A stretch of 64,000 nt of DNA from an uncultured Pseudomonadales bacterium (GTDB lineage: Bacteria > Pseudomonadota > Gammaproteobacteria > Pseudomonadales > Azotimanducaceae): positions 2,232,001 to 2,296,000 of the forward strand of contig OY282379.1 of assembly GCA_958295875.1 (NCBI GenBank). The letters are read 5' to 3'. The notes under the pieces were generated by a model, which saw only the letters and a list, made by a program, of their open reading frames with translations, was not told where the DNA came from and searched no databases. A program made the translations under genes and the position numbers. Shown piece by piece: positions 34,024 to 42,885 of this stretch; within the stretch, counting starts at the first letter, position 1; the number at the start of each line of letters is the position of its first letter.

Positions 34024-34102
34024 GTAGGGCACCCACGGTCTACGCGCCCATGCCCGCCGGTGTTAGCATCCCTGCGCTCTACGGCGAGGGACGAGCGGCG
34101 AC

Positions 34103-34912
34103 ATGGGTTTTGAGACGGTCCTCTATGAGGTGGCGGACAAGATCGCCACGATCACGCTGAATCGCCCGGAACGGATGAACACTTGGAACGCCGCGCTCGC
34201 GGCAGACCTTGCTGGGGCGCTCTTGGAGGCGCGTGATGACGATGGCGTGCGCGCGATCATCATCACCGGCGCTGGTCGGGCGTTCTGCGCAGGGCTGGAG
34301 CTTGAGCGTGGCAGCGAGACCGTCGGCACGGCCCCCGACGCCGGCCGTGAGGCCCGCGGCAACATCCCGGAATTGCTGCCGCACGATGTGCCGAAGCCGG
34401 TGCTCGCGGCGATCAACGGCCCGGCGGTGGGCGTCGGCATCACCTATCCCATGCTCTGCGATGTGCGCATCGCCGCAGAGCAGGCGAAGATCGGCTTCGT
34501 GTTCGTGCGCCGCGGCTTGATGCCCGAACTCGCCTCGCACACCATCGTGCAGCGCGTGGTCGGCTTGTCCAACGCGGCGGATTTGCTGATGTCCGGGCGC
34601 ATCATCACCGGGGTGGAAGCTGCGCAGATGGGCCTCGTCAGCAGGGCTGTGCCCAGGGATGTGTTGCTCGACACGGCGCGCGAGATGGCGGCGGAGTACG
34701 CCAAGGCGGCGCCCGTTTCGGTGGCGCTCACCAAGCGCCTCTTGTGGGAGGGCGCGGCAAGCGCCGTGCCGGACATGATGCAGCGTGAGGGGGACATCTT
34801 CCCGTGGCTGCGCGAGCAGCCGGACGCGCGCGAAGGCGTCGTGTCCTTCCTGGAGAAGCGCGACCCTGAGTGGCGCATGTCCGTCGCGAAGGATTTGCCG
34901 GCGGGTTCGTAA
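34103..34912 (+). CDS. Enoyl-CoA hydratase/isomerase (crotonase family)
   Basis: 269 aa. Crotonase features: ITLNRPERMNTW near residues 18-29, the oxyanion-hole segment GAGRAFCAGLELERG (residues about 56-70), KPVLAAINGPAVGVGI (about 97-112) and VFVRRGLMPELASHTIV. Catalyses hydration or isomerisation of an enoyl-CoA, cytoplasmic. The second catalytic Glu is in MPELAS. It stands alone; upstream is the repeat cluster and downstream a 286-bp gap before the LLM gene in which I see nothing. Confidence 0.88.
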   Translation: MGFETVLYEVADKIATITLNRPERMNTWNAALAADLAGALLEARDDDGVRAIIITGAGRAFCAGLELERGSETVGTAPDAGREARGNIPELLPHDVPKPVLAAINGPAVGVGITYPMLCDVRIAAEQAKIGFVFVRRGLMPELASHTIVQRVVGLSNAADLLMSGRIITGVEAAQMGLVSRAVPRDVLLDTAREMAAEYAKAAPVSVALTKRLLWEGAASAVPDMMQREGDIFPWLREQPDAREGVVSFLEKRDPEWRMSVAKDLPAGS

Positions 34913-35198
34913 CGGCCATGCACGGCCCATAGCCCGTTTCGTGATCGTCTTGGCGGCGACGTTTGTTTGCCGCCGGCCGTTGGCGCGTCGTGGCCTAGCC
35001 TGCCGCCATCTGCGGCCGTTCTCCGCTCCTTCCCGCCGCGCTTGAGCAGGGCGAAGCAACCGCACACCCACATCCCACCGCCGCTCAGCACCCTCGCGGC
35101 CATGCACCCTGCTATATTGAGCGGCACCTGTGCGCGCCGCTGCGGGAGAAACTGGCGGCGCGGCGTCCGCACTCGTTGCGCCAACCGAGGAGCCTTGC

Positions 35199-36137
35199 AT
35201 GAGCACCGCCCATTTTGGGGTGACCATTCCGCAGATCAAACGCCCGTGGGTGGCCGCCGCGGATGCGGCCCGCGCCTTCGAGGCGATGGGTTACGATTCC
35301 ATTTGGGTGTGCGATCACCTGTACGGCCCGCAATCTCCGCAACTGCCCATTCTCGAAGCGTGGACGATGGTTTCCGCCCTCGCCGCCATCACCGAGCGCG
35401 TGGAAATCGGCACCCTCGTCACCCCGGCCGGGATGCGCAACCCAGCGCACTTGGGCAAGATCATCGCCACGGCGGACAACATCGCCGGCGGGCGGGTCAT
35501 CGCCGGCCTCGGCGGCGGTTGGATGCCCCGCGAGTTCACGGATTTCGGCATGCCCTTCCTCGGCACCGGCGAACGGTTGGGCCAACTGCGCGAGACGGTT
35601 GAGCTGCTGCGGCGCATGTGGGGCGAGGATGAGCAGGAAGTCACCTTCAACGGGCGCTTCGTGCAGGCCGACAGCGTGGTTTGCCAACCCAAGCCCCCGC
35701 GCCGCGTGCCCATCCTCATCGGCGGCGCCGGTGAGAAGGTGACGCTGCGCCTTGCGGCGCAACATGGAGACTACTGGAACAACCTTGCCGGCCATCAGGG
35801 GAGTCTGAGCCACAAGGTAGACGTGTTGAAACGCCATTGCGACGCGGTGGGGCGGGATTTCGCGGACATCGTCGTCAGCCAGCAGTGCCTCGTCACCATC
35901 GCGCCAGACGCAGCCAGCGCCGGCCCCATGGCAGACCGGGCGCAGCAGATATTCGGCGGCCACATGGGGGATCCGAAAGGCCCCCTCGCCATCACTGGCA
36001 CTCCCAGCCAATGCGTCGATGCCATCGGCAAGCACATCGAGCTTGGCTGCACAGCCTTCGTGATGGAGTTCTTTGGCCGCGAAACGGTCACCCCCGCGCA
36101 GTTGTTTGCGGAGGAAGTGGCGCCGCACTTCAAGTAG
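35199..36137 (+). CDS. LLM class (F420-type) oxidoreductase
   Basis: 312 aa from ATG 35199, preceded by GAGG; the 23 in-frame codons upstream look non-coding. Luciferase-like TIM-barrel family: FGVTIPQIKRPW at the start, AFEAMGYDSIWVCDHLYGP, GGRVIAGLGGGWMPREF (residues about 99-115) and RRVPILIGGAGEKVTLRLAAQHGDYWN, a pattern typical of F420-dependent subfamilies. Uses reduced flavin or F420. Ends 11 bases before the VWA gene, so it may be the first gene of the VWA-Opp operon. Confidence 0.88.
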   Translation: MSTAHFGVTIPQIKRPWVAAADAARAFEAMGYDSIWVCDHLYGPQSPQLPILEAWTMVSALAAITERVEIGTLVTPAGMRNPAHLGKIIATADNIAGGRVIAGLGGGWMPREFTDFGMPFLGTGERLGQLRETVELLRRMWGEDEQEVTFNGRFVQADSVVCQPKPPRRVPILIGGAGEKVTLRLAAQHGDYWNNLAGHQGSLSHKVDVLKRHCDAVGRDFADIVVSQQCLVTIAPDAASAGPMADRAQQIFGGHMGDPKGPLAITGTPSQCVDAIGKHIELGCTAFVMEFFGRETVTPAQLFAEEVAPHFK

Positions 36138-36148
36138 CCGCCACGCAC

Positions 36149-37639
36149 ATGGATCGCGAGCTCACACACTTCATCGCCGCGCTGCGCAATGCCGAAGTGC
36201 GCGTCTCGCCGGCTGAAACCCTAGACGCGCTCAGCGCGGTGGAGTTGGTGGGTTATCGGAATCGCGCCCTGCTCAAGGATGCGTTGGCGCTGATGTTGCC
36301 AAAGACCATCGACGAAAAGGAAACGTTCGACGCCACCTTCGATCAATTCTTCGCGTTTGAGGAAGTGGCCGGGGCGCGGGGCGAACTGGAGATGGAAGAC
36401 CAGTCCGGCGCGGACGAATCCGGCAACGGTGGCGGCGCCGGGCAGGGCGAAGGGGAGGGCGAGGGCGCCGGTGGCGTTGGCACAGGCCGCGGCGGCAAGG
36501 GCGGCAAGAAAAGCAAGCAGTTTGGCGCGGAGGAAGAGGAAGAGGAGGACTTGGGCCCGGGCGAGATGGCCACGCCCACTTCAGCCTTGGGCAAGCTCTT
36601 GATGCAGGATGGCCGCGTCGAGCTCTCCGTGCAGACGGCGGCTGCCGGGCGCGCCGTGAAGCTGGAGGAAATCCAAGTCTTCACGCAAAAGGGCCTGTAC
36701 ACCCGCCGCATCATGGAGGAGATGGGCCTCGCCGAGCTGCATCAAGAAATTGGAGACTTGAAGCGCAGCCAGTTCGTGCCCAGCCGGCGCCTTGGCCAGG
36801 AGCTCAAGAAGCGCCGCGAGTGGCTGCGAGAGCAAGTGCGCGATTACGTTGAGCGCCAGTTCCTGCTGCATGCCGACGCTTCCGGCCGGCGCCTGCGCGA
36901 AGAGCTGCTGCGCAAAGTGAAGCTCAGCAATGTGGAGCACCGCAACTTTCGCCTCATCCAAGAGGTTGTGTTCAAGATGGCGAAGAAGCTGGTGGCCTTG
37001 CACTCGCGGCGCAAAAAGGTGTTCCGCCGCGGGCAACTCAATCTCACCCGCACGCTGCGCAATAACATGGCCTACGACGGCGCCATCTTTGACCTGCATT
37101 GGAAATCCATCAAGGTGGATCGGCCCAAGGTGTTCGCCATTTGCGATGTCAGTGGTTCCGTAGCCAACTATGCCCGCTTCATGCTGATGTTCCTCTACAG
37201 CCTCGAGGAAGTGATGCCCAAGGTGCGCTCCTTTGCCTTTTCCTCGGATTTGGCGGAGGTGACGGACCTGTTTGAGCGCAACCGCATTGAGGACGCCATC
37301 GCCAAAACGCTGCGCGATTACAGCGGCGGTTCCACAGACTATGGCCAAGCCTTTGAGGACTTCAAGCGCCTCTGCATGGACGATGTGGACAACCGCACCA
37401 CCATCATCATCTTAGGTGATGGCCGCAACAACTATGGCGACGCCCGCGCTGAAATCTTGAAGGAGATGTACGACCGCGCCAAGCGCGTGCTGTGGTTGAA
37501 CCCGGAGCCGCGTGGCACGTGGACCGTGGGGGATGCCGAGATGCGCAAATACACCGCCTACGTGCATCAGGCCGATGAGTGCAACTCGCTCATGCATTTG
37601 GAGCGGGTGGTCGGAAATCTGTTGCGAACCGTGCAGTGA
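36149..37639 (+). CDS. VWA domain protein, CoxE-like
   Basis: 496 aa. The N-terminal helical part (residues 1-75) resembles VWA-containing CoxE proteins. Then a low-complexity linker (residues about 84-135) rich in Gly, Glu and Lys, including a run of Glu. The C-terminal VWA domain has the MIDAS motif CDVSGSVANYARF near residues 331-343, STDYGQAFEDF and ILGDGRNNYGDAR. CoxE-like proteins usually work with MoxR-type AAA ATPases in metal-centre maturation, but no MoxR gene lies here. The stop overlaps the GTG of the Opp substrate-binding protein, an uncommon partner. Confidence 0.87.
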   Translation: MDRELTHFIAALRNAEVRVSPAETLDALSAVELVGYRNRALLKDALALMLPKTIDEKETFDATFDQFFAFEEVAGARGELEMEDQSGADESGNGGGAGQGEGEGEGAGGVGTGRGGKGGKKSKQFGAEEEEEEDLGPGEMATPTSALGKLLMQDGRVELSVQTAAAGRAVKLEEIQVFTQKGLYTRRIMEEMGLAELHQEIGDLKRSQFVPSRRLGQELKKRREWLREQVRDYVERQFLLHADASGRRLREELLRKVKLSNVEHRNFRLIQEVVFKMAKKLVALHSRRKKVFRRGQLNLTRTLRNNMAYDGAIFDLHWKSIKVDRPKVFAICDVSGSVANYARFMLMFLYSLEEVMPKVRSFAFSSDLAEVTDLFERNRIEDAIAKTLRDYSGGSTDYGQAFEDFKRLCMDDVDNRTTIIILGDGRNNYGDARAEILKEMYDRAKRVLWLNPEPRGTWTVGDAEMRKYTAYVHQADECNSLMHLERVVGNLLRTVQ

Positions 37640-39399
37640 AGGCGTTCAGGCCGGTGCGGGCATGGCGAGCGGGGCGCGCATCGGTGGGCGACGGGGCAGT
37701 GACGGCGGCCGCCGGCCAAGGCGCTGCGCCATTGCACCAATCAGCCAGCAGAGACTTGTTGCTGCTCGCCGCCGCCGGCGTTGCCGGTTTGCTATTGCTG
37801 ATGTGGGCGCTCGCGTGGGTGACGGAAGCCTCCGGCACCGGTTCCGCAGATGCGGTGGATGCGACCACGGGCACCATCACGCTCGCCTTGAGCACAGAGC
37901 CGCCGCAACTCGACAGCACCCGCCTGACAGACTTGGTGAGCGGCCGCATCCTTGGCCATGTGATGGAAGGGCTGCTGCGCTACGACGAGAACAACCGCAT
38001 CGCCCCCGGCGTTGCGAGCAGGTGGGAAATCGGCCTCACCGAGGCCACCTTCCACTTGCGTGAGGACGCCCGCTGGAGCGATGGCTCGCCCGTGACCGCG
38101 CACGACTTTGTGTATGCGTGGCGCACGGTGCTGGACCCAGCCACTGCCTCGGAGTATGCGTTCATCCTGCACCCCATCGAGAATGGCGCCGCGATCAACC
38201 GCGGCGAAGCGCCGCGAGAGGAGTTGGGTGCCACGGCCCTTGACGACCGCACGCTCCACGTTCGCTTGCAGCACCCGACGCCGCACTTCGAGAAGCTGAT
38301 GGCTTTCGCCACCTACAATCCCATCAAGGAAGCCTTCCGCGAAGGCCGCCAAGGGCGCTACGGGGCGGACGCCGAAGATCTGCTCTACAACGGCCCGTTC
38401 GTCATCTCTAGTTGGGTGCATGGCGCATCCCTGCGCATGGAGCGCAATCCCCACTACTGGGATCAAGACCGCATCCACCTCAACGCCATCGACTACGCCT
38501 ACATCACCACAGACGTGAATGCCGTGTTGAACCTCTACAAGGATGGCAAGGTGGCCATCGCTGGCTTGAACGCGGAAACGTTGGAAGATGCCCTGCAGCG
38601 GCGCTGGCAGTTGAAGCGTTTCGTGGATGGCTCGGTGTTCTTCATCGAGTTCAACCATCGCCCAGAACGGCTGACGGCGAACCTCAACCTGCGTCGCGCC
38701 ATTCAACTCGTCACAGACCCTGCCGAGCTGGTCTACAAAGTCATCAAACTGCCGGGCACGCTGCCCGGAGAATCCATCTTTCCGGTGTGGCTGAAGGGCG
38801 TCCACGGCGCGTTTCGGCAAGAATATCCGGCACCCACCCATCCCGTGGACATCGAACTCGCCCGCGAGCACTTGGCCCGCGCCGCCACCGAACTCGACAT
38901 CGCGGGAGCGTGGCCGCCGTTGGTGTTTTTGAGCGGCGACAACCCCGCCGCAAACAAGCAAGCAGAGTACTTCCAAGAGGTGTACCGGGCGCGGCTCGGC
39001 TTGGAAGTGAAGATCGACCGGCAGATATTCAAGCAGCGTCTGGCGAAGATGACCGCTGGGGACTTCGACATGGTGCTCGCCGGCTGGGGGCCAGACTATG
39101 AAGACCCGCTCACCTTCGGCGATCTGTTTGCGTCTTGGAACGAAAACAACCGCGGCCGCTACGTCAACCCCGCCCTTGACAGCTGGGTGGAAGTGGCGCA
39201 GACATCGCCGGCCCCGAGAGACCGCATGGAGGCGTTTGCGGAGATCCAGCGCATCATCCACGAAGACGCTGTGGTGCTGCCGAACTACGAGAGCGGCTCA
39301 GTCTATGCGCAGCATCCGCGGCTGCAGGGTGTGGTGCGCCGTGCCGTCGGCACAGACCCGGACTTCACGCAAGCCTACATCACGGGCACCGGGGATTAG
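37636..39399 (+). CDS. oppA: Oligopeptide ABC transporter substrate-binding protein, membrane-anchored
   Basis: 587 aa from GTG 37636 (GTGA overlap with the VWA gene). Instead of a cleavable lipoprotein signal it has a single N-terminal membrane segment, about residues 41-62 after a basic N-terminus, so the solute-binding domain is tethered to the inner membrane. SBP_bac_5 features: TITLALSTEPPQLDSTRLTD, then HLREDARWSDGSPVTAHDFVYAWRTVLDP, YNGPFVISSW and MVLAGWGPDYEDPLTF near the C-terminus. It binds peptides or similar molecules for the permease and ATPases that follow. Confidence 0.88.
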   Translation: MKAFRPVRAWRAGRASVGDGAVTAAAGQGAAPLHQSASRDLLLLAAAGVAGLLLLMWALAWVTEASGTGSADAVDATTGTITLALSTEPPQLDSTRLTDLVSGRILGHVMEGLLRYDENNRIAPGVASRWEIGLTEATFHLREDARWSDGSPVTAHDFVYAWRTVLDPATASEYAFILHPIENGAAINRGEAPREELGATALDDRTLHVRLQHPTPHFEKLMAFATYNPIKEAFREGRQGRYGADAEDLLYNGPFVISSWVHGASLRMERNPHYWDQDRIHLNAIDYAYITTDVNAVLNLYKDGKVAIAGLNAETLEDALQRRWQLKRFVDGSVFFIEFNHRPERLTANLNLRRAIQLVTDPAELVYKVIKLPGTLPGESIFPVWLKGVHGAFRQEYPAPTHPVDIELAREHLARAATELDIAGAWPPLVFLSGDNPAANKQAEYFQEVYRARLGLEVKIDRQIFKQRLAKMTAGDFDMVLAGWGPDYEDPLTFGDLFASWNENNRGRYVNPALDSWVEVAQTSPAPRDRMEAFAEIQRIIHEDAVVLPNYESGSVYAQHPRLQGVVRRAVGTDPDFTQAYITGTGD

Positions 39400-39456
39400 G
39401 GAGGCATCCATGGCGTTCAAGACGCAGTTGGCTGACTAGCGGGGGCGGTTGCCATC

Positions 39457-40389
39457 ATGTTGCGTTACACGCTCAAGCGCTTGCTGCAAGGCATCGTCAC
39501 GGTGTGGTTCATCGCCACGGCCACCTTCATGGCGATGCACAGCATTCCGGGGGATCCGCTCAGCAGCGACAAGGCCGTGTCGGAGGAAATCCGCCGCAAC
39601 TTGGAGGCGAAGTACGGGCTGGACAAGCCGATCCTCGAACAGTACGCCATCTACATCGGCAACATGCTGCAAGGCGATTTCGGCATCTCCTTTTCGCAGG
39701 AGAACCGCAGCGTCAACGACATCATCCGCGAACACTTTCCCGTCTCCGCCACCTTGGGCGTGCTGGCCATCGCCTTTGCCGGCGCCGGCGGCATCCTGTT
39801 CGGCGCCCTCACGGCGCTGTATCGCAACCGCCTGCCAGACATTGTGATCATGTTCCTCGTCATCTTGGGCATCTCCGTGCCGAGCTTTGTGTTCGCAGCG
39901 CTTGGGCAGCTTGCCTTGGTGAACTTGAATGAGGTGTTCGATGCCACGGTGCTGCCGGTGGCGGGCTGGGGCAGCATGATGCATATGCTCACGCCATCGC
40001 TGGTGTTGGGCCTCGGCACGATGGCGTTCCTCACGCGGCTCATGCGTTCATCCATGCTGGAAGTGGTGAACTCAGACTATGTGCGTACGGCCAACTCGAA
40101 GGGGCTGCCGCCTAGCCGCATCTTCCTCAAGCACCAGTTGCGCAACGCCATCCTGCCGGTGGTCACGGTGCTGGGGCCATCCATCGCGGCCATCACCACC
40201 GGCGGCTTTGTGGTGGAGCTGGTGTTCGCCATTCCGGGCTTGGGGCGCTATTTTGTGGAGGCCGTCCAGCAAAGCGACTACACCGTCATCATGGGCACCA
40301 CGGTGTTCTATGGCGCGTTCCTCGTGTTCATGGTGATTGTGGTGGATCTGCTGTACGGCTTGGTCGACCCCCGCGTGCGGCTTGAGTGA
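39457..40389 (+). CDS. oppB: Oligopeptide ABC transporter permease, OppB type
   Basis: 310 aa, six predicted transmembrane helices. Start MLRYTLKRLLQGIVTVW is typical of OppB/DppB. The EAA-type loop TANSKGLPPSRIFLKHQLRNA (split here as TANSKGLPPSRIFLKH and QLRNAILPV) lies near residues 210-234. Ends LVDPRVRLE, the usual OppB terminus. A short 57-bp gap separates it from the binding protein, and its stop overlaps the OppC start by one base. Confidence 0.92.
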   Translation: MLRYTLKRLLQGIVTVWFIATATFMAMHSIPGDPLSSDKAVSEEIRRNLEAKYGLDKPILEQYAIYIGNMLQGDFGISFSQENRSVNDIIREHFPVSATLGVLAIAFAGAGGILFGALTALYRNRLPDIVIMFLVILGISVPSFVFAALGQLALVNLNEVFDATVLPVAGWGSMMHMLTPSLVLGLGTMAFLTRLMRSSMLEVVNSDYVRTANSKGLPPSRIFLKHQLRNAILPVVTVLGPSIAAITTGGFVVELVFAIPGLGRYFVEAVQQSDYTVIMGTTVFYGAFLVFMVIVVDLLYGLVDPRVRLE

Positions 40390-41795
40390 TGGCGGCCGCT
40401 GCCCTCTCGTTTGAGCGCGCCGTCGCCCAGCCTGAAGCGGAGGTTCTCGCGCGGCCTTCGCTTTCCTATTGGCAGGATGCTTGGCGCCGCCTGCAGGCGA
40501 ACCGACGCGCGTTGGTGTCGCTCTACATCGTGCTCGCGCTGCTCGCGTTCACTGTGGTTGGGCCGCTGTTGTGGCGCGTGGACCCGTCCGCGCAAGATTT
40601 AGATCAGATTTCCGCGCCCCCTGGGGCGGACCGCAGCGCGGAGATTGTCGCCCCCCATGTTCCGTGGGCTGGGGTGACGATGCCGCTGGCGGAGGGCAAT
40701 CGCCTTGCCGCAGAGCAGTTGACCGCGCCGGCTGAGTTGGCCTTGGCAGATCCCGCCAACACTCAAGCGGTGCGGCTGCAATGGCAACCCGTGCCCGGCG
40801 CCAGCGGCTATCGCGTGCATCGCAACATCCTGCACCCGGCGCCGGACGACGCGCTGGGGCTGCCGCTGGCCGATGTCTTGCAGCCGGGGCGCGTGAGCTT
40901 TGAAGACCGCTTGGACATTCAGCCGCGCACCTACTACTACTCCGTTTCCGCGCTGGATCAAGATGGCGATGTGGCGCCGGCTTACGCAACGCTCCAAGTG
41001 GTCGCCAAACGGGTGATCACCGGGGCGGAAGCAGTGCAGCGCGGCCTCGTGGAAACCATGGAAGACGCGGCGTTGGGGCAGCGCGTGCGGCTGCGCCTGC
41101 ACCCGTTCGGCACGGATTACCTTGGCCGGGATTTGCTCGCCCGCTTGATGCATGGCGCCCGCGTGTCGCTCTTCATCGGCATCGTCGCGCCGCTGGTGTA
41201 TGTGTTCGTCGGTGTGCTGTATGGCAGCATCGCTGGGTTTGCTGGCGGGCGCGCCGATCAGGTGCTGATGCGCTTTGCGGATTTCGTGGTGGCGCTGCCG
41301 TTTCTGCTCTTCATGATCTTGTTCCGCATCCTGTTCCGCATCGAGGGCGGCGACGACGGCATCGCGCCGATGATGCTCGCCATGGTGCTCTTGAGCTGGC
41401 CGGCGGCCGCGCGGCTGGTGCGTGGGCAAATCCTGCAAATCCGCGAGGAAGGCTATGTGGGCGCGGCGCGGCTCCTTGGTGCCAAGACCAACTATCTGGT
41501 GGGGCGGCACATGATTCCCAACACGATGGGCGTCATTCTGGTGACGCTCACCTTCGCGGCCCCCGCCGCCATCTTCACGGAGGCGTTCCTCTCCTTCATC
41601 GGCATGGGCGTGGCGCCGCCGACGCCCTCTTGGGGCAGCATGTGCAACGAAGGCATCAAGACGATGTTGACGCATCCACATGAGCTGATCTTCCCGGCCG
41701 TGTTCATCAGCATCACTGTGTTGGCGTTCAATCTGCTCGGCGATGGCTTGCGGGATGCCCTTGATGCGCGGATGCGGGGGCGTGGCGGTGAGTGA
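40389..41795 (+). CDS. oppC: Oligopeptide ABC transporter permease, OppC type, with fibronectin-III-like insertion
   Basis: 468 aa, much longer than the usual 290-320 aa of OppC. After the first membrane helix (residues about 39-60) a long loop of about 140 residues is inserted, which would lie in the periplasm. Residues about 125-208 look like a fibronectin type III domain: VRLQWQPVPGASGYRVHRN, then RTYYYSVSALDQDGDVAPAYA. Then the normal permease follows with GTDYLGRDLLARLMHGAR and the EAA loop YVGAARLLGAKTNYLVGRHM. GTG at 40386 is an alternative start. Confidence 0.9.
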   Translation: MAAAALSFERAVAQPEAEVLARPSLSYWQDAWRRLQANRRALVSLYIVLALLAFTVVGPLLWRVDPSAQDLDQISAPPGADRSAEIVAPHVPWAGVTMPLAEGNRLAAEQLTAPAELALADPANTQAVRLQWQPVPGASGYRVHRNILHPAPDDALGLPLADVLQPGRVSFEDRLDIQPRTYYYSVSALDQDGDVAPAYATLQVVAKRVITGAEAVQRGLVETMEDAALGQRVRLRLHPFGTDYLGRDLLARLMHGARVSLFIGIVAPLVYVFVGVLYGSIAGFAGGRADQVLMRFADFVVALPFLLFMILFRILFRIEGGDDGIAPMMLAMVLLSWPAAARLVRGQILQIREEGYVGAARLLGAKTNYLVGRHMIPNTMGVILVTLTFAAPAAIFTEAFLSFIGMGVAPPTPSWGSMCNEGIKTMLTHPHELIFPAVFISITVLAFNLLGDGLRDALDARMRGRGGE

Positions 41796-42885
41796 GGCGC
41801 CGGCGGCGGGAACGGCCGGGATGGACGCGGCGTCCTCCAGTGCGCCGGCGCTCCTTGAAGTGCGCGACCTCCATGTGAAGTTCGCCACCTACGGGGGCAC
41901 CGTGCATGCCGTGCGCGGCGTGTCGTTCGACGTGCATGCGGGCAAAACCCTCGCCATCGTCGGCGAATCCGGCTGCGGCAAGTCTGTGACGGTGCAGAGC
42001 GTGATGGGCCTCATCCCGATGCCGCCGGGGCGCATCACCGGCGGCGCCGCGCGCCTGCGGGGGCACGACATCCTCGCCAGCAAAATCATCGACGGCGAGG
42101 ACATTCGCGGCTCGCAAGTCGGCATGATCTTTCAAGATCCGATGACGTCCCTCAACCCCACCATGCGCGTTGGCGACCAGATTGCGGAGACGCTGCAGGT
42201 GCATCGGGGCCTGAGCCGTCGCCAAGCGCGGGCGCGGGCGGTGGAACTGTTGGCGATGACGCGCATCAACGAGCCGGACAAGCGCGCCCGCCAGTATCCT
42301 TTCGAGTTCTCCGGCGGCATGTTGCAACGCGCCATGATCGCCATGGCGCTTGCCTGCGAGCCGGCCATCCTCATCGCTGATGAGCCCACTACGGCGCTGG
42401 ATGTGACCATTCAAGCGCAGATACTGGACCTGATGCGTGACTTGCAGCGCCAGAACGACATGGCCATCGTGCTCATCACGCATGACTTGGGCGTCGTCGC
42501 GCGCATGGCGGATCAAGTGGCGGTGATGTACGCCGGGGAAATACTGGAAACCGGCAGTGCGGACGATGTGTTCTACCGCTCTGCGCATCCCTACACGTTG
42601 GGCCTGCGGGCAGCGATGCCAACCAATCAGGAGGATGCGCAGCAAACGCTCAACCCCATTCTTGGCTCGCCGCCAGACTTGTTCGCACCGCCCAAGGGCT
42701 GTGGTTACTTCGCCCGCTGCCCGCACGCCATGCAGGCGTGTGAGGCCGAGCCGCCGCCGGCGTTCGCCTTGGGCGCCAGACATACCGCTCGCTGTTGGCT
42801 GCATCACGCGGCGTGCGAGAAGCGCGTGCCGGATGTGCATTACGCGCAGGGCGATGCAGACGCCGCGGGGGAGGATGCGCGGTGA
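41788..42885 (+). CDS. oppD: Oligopeptide ABC transporter ATP-binding protein, OppD type
   Basis: 365 aa from GTG 41788, overlapping the OppC stop; GTG 41782 and ATG 41821 are alternatives. Walker A GESGCGKS (near residues 55-62), Q-loop MIFQDPMTSLNP, signature FSGGMLQRAMIAMAL and Walker B ILIADEPTTALD are intact. The C-terminal oligopeptide-type extension has three cysteines (GCGYFARCPHAMQAC) as in OppD/DppD proteins. Drives peptide import together with the next gene, whose GTG overlaps this stop. Confidence 0.92.
   Translation: MSEAPAAGTAGMDAASSSAPALLEVRDLHVKFATYGGTVHAVRGVSFDVHAGKTLAIVGESGCGKSVTVQSVMGLIPMPPGRITGGAARLRGHDILASKIIDGEDIRGSQVGMIFQDPMTSLNPTMRVGDQIAETLQVHRGLSRRQARARAVELLAMTRINEPDKRARQYPFEFSGGMLQRAMIAMALACEPAILIADEPTTALDVTIQAQILDLMRDLQRQNDMAIVLITHDLGVVARMADQVAVMYAGEILETGSADDVFYRSAHPYTLGLRAAMPTNQEDAQQTLNPILGSPPDLFAPPKGCGYFARCPHAMQACEAEPPPAFALGARHTARCWLHHAACEKRVPDVHYAQGDADAAGEDAR

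Larger units (their letters stand above)
33673..34102. other. Intergenic stretch with repeat copy D and GTGCCTGTCCC elements
   Basis: 430 bp without a supported gene. A 14-base match to the core of the dispersed repeat (ACCTTCTGAACAGT, 13 of 14, at 33723-33736) lies 50 bases after the second nuclease-like gene. From 33909 to about 34023 there are about five copies of GTGCCTGTCCC or shortened forms, with CCGCAACGAGATG between some of them. Confidence 0.7.
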
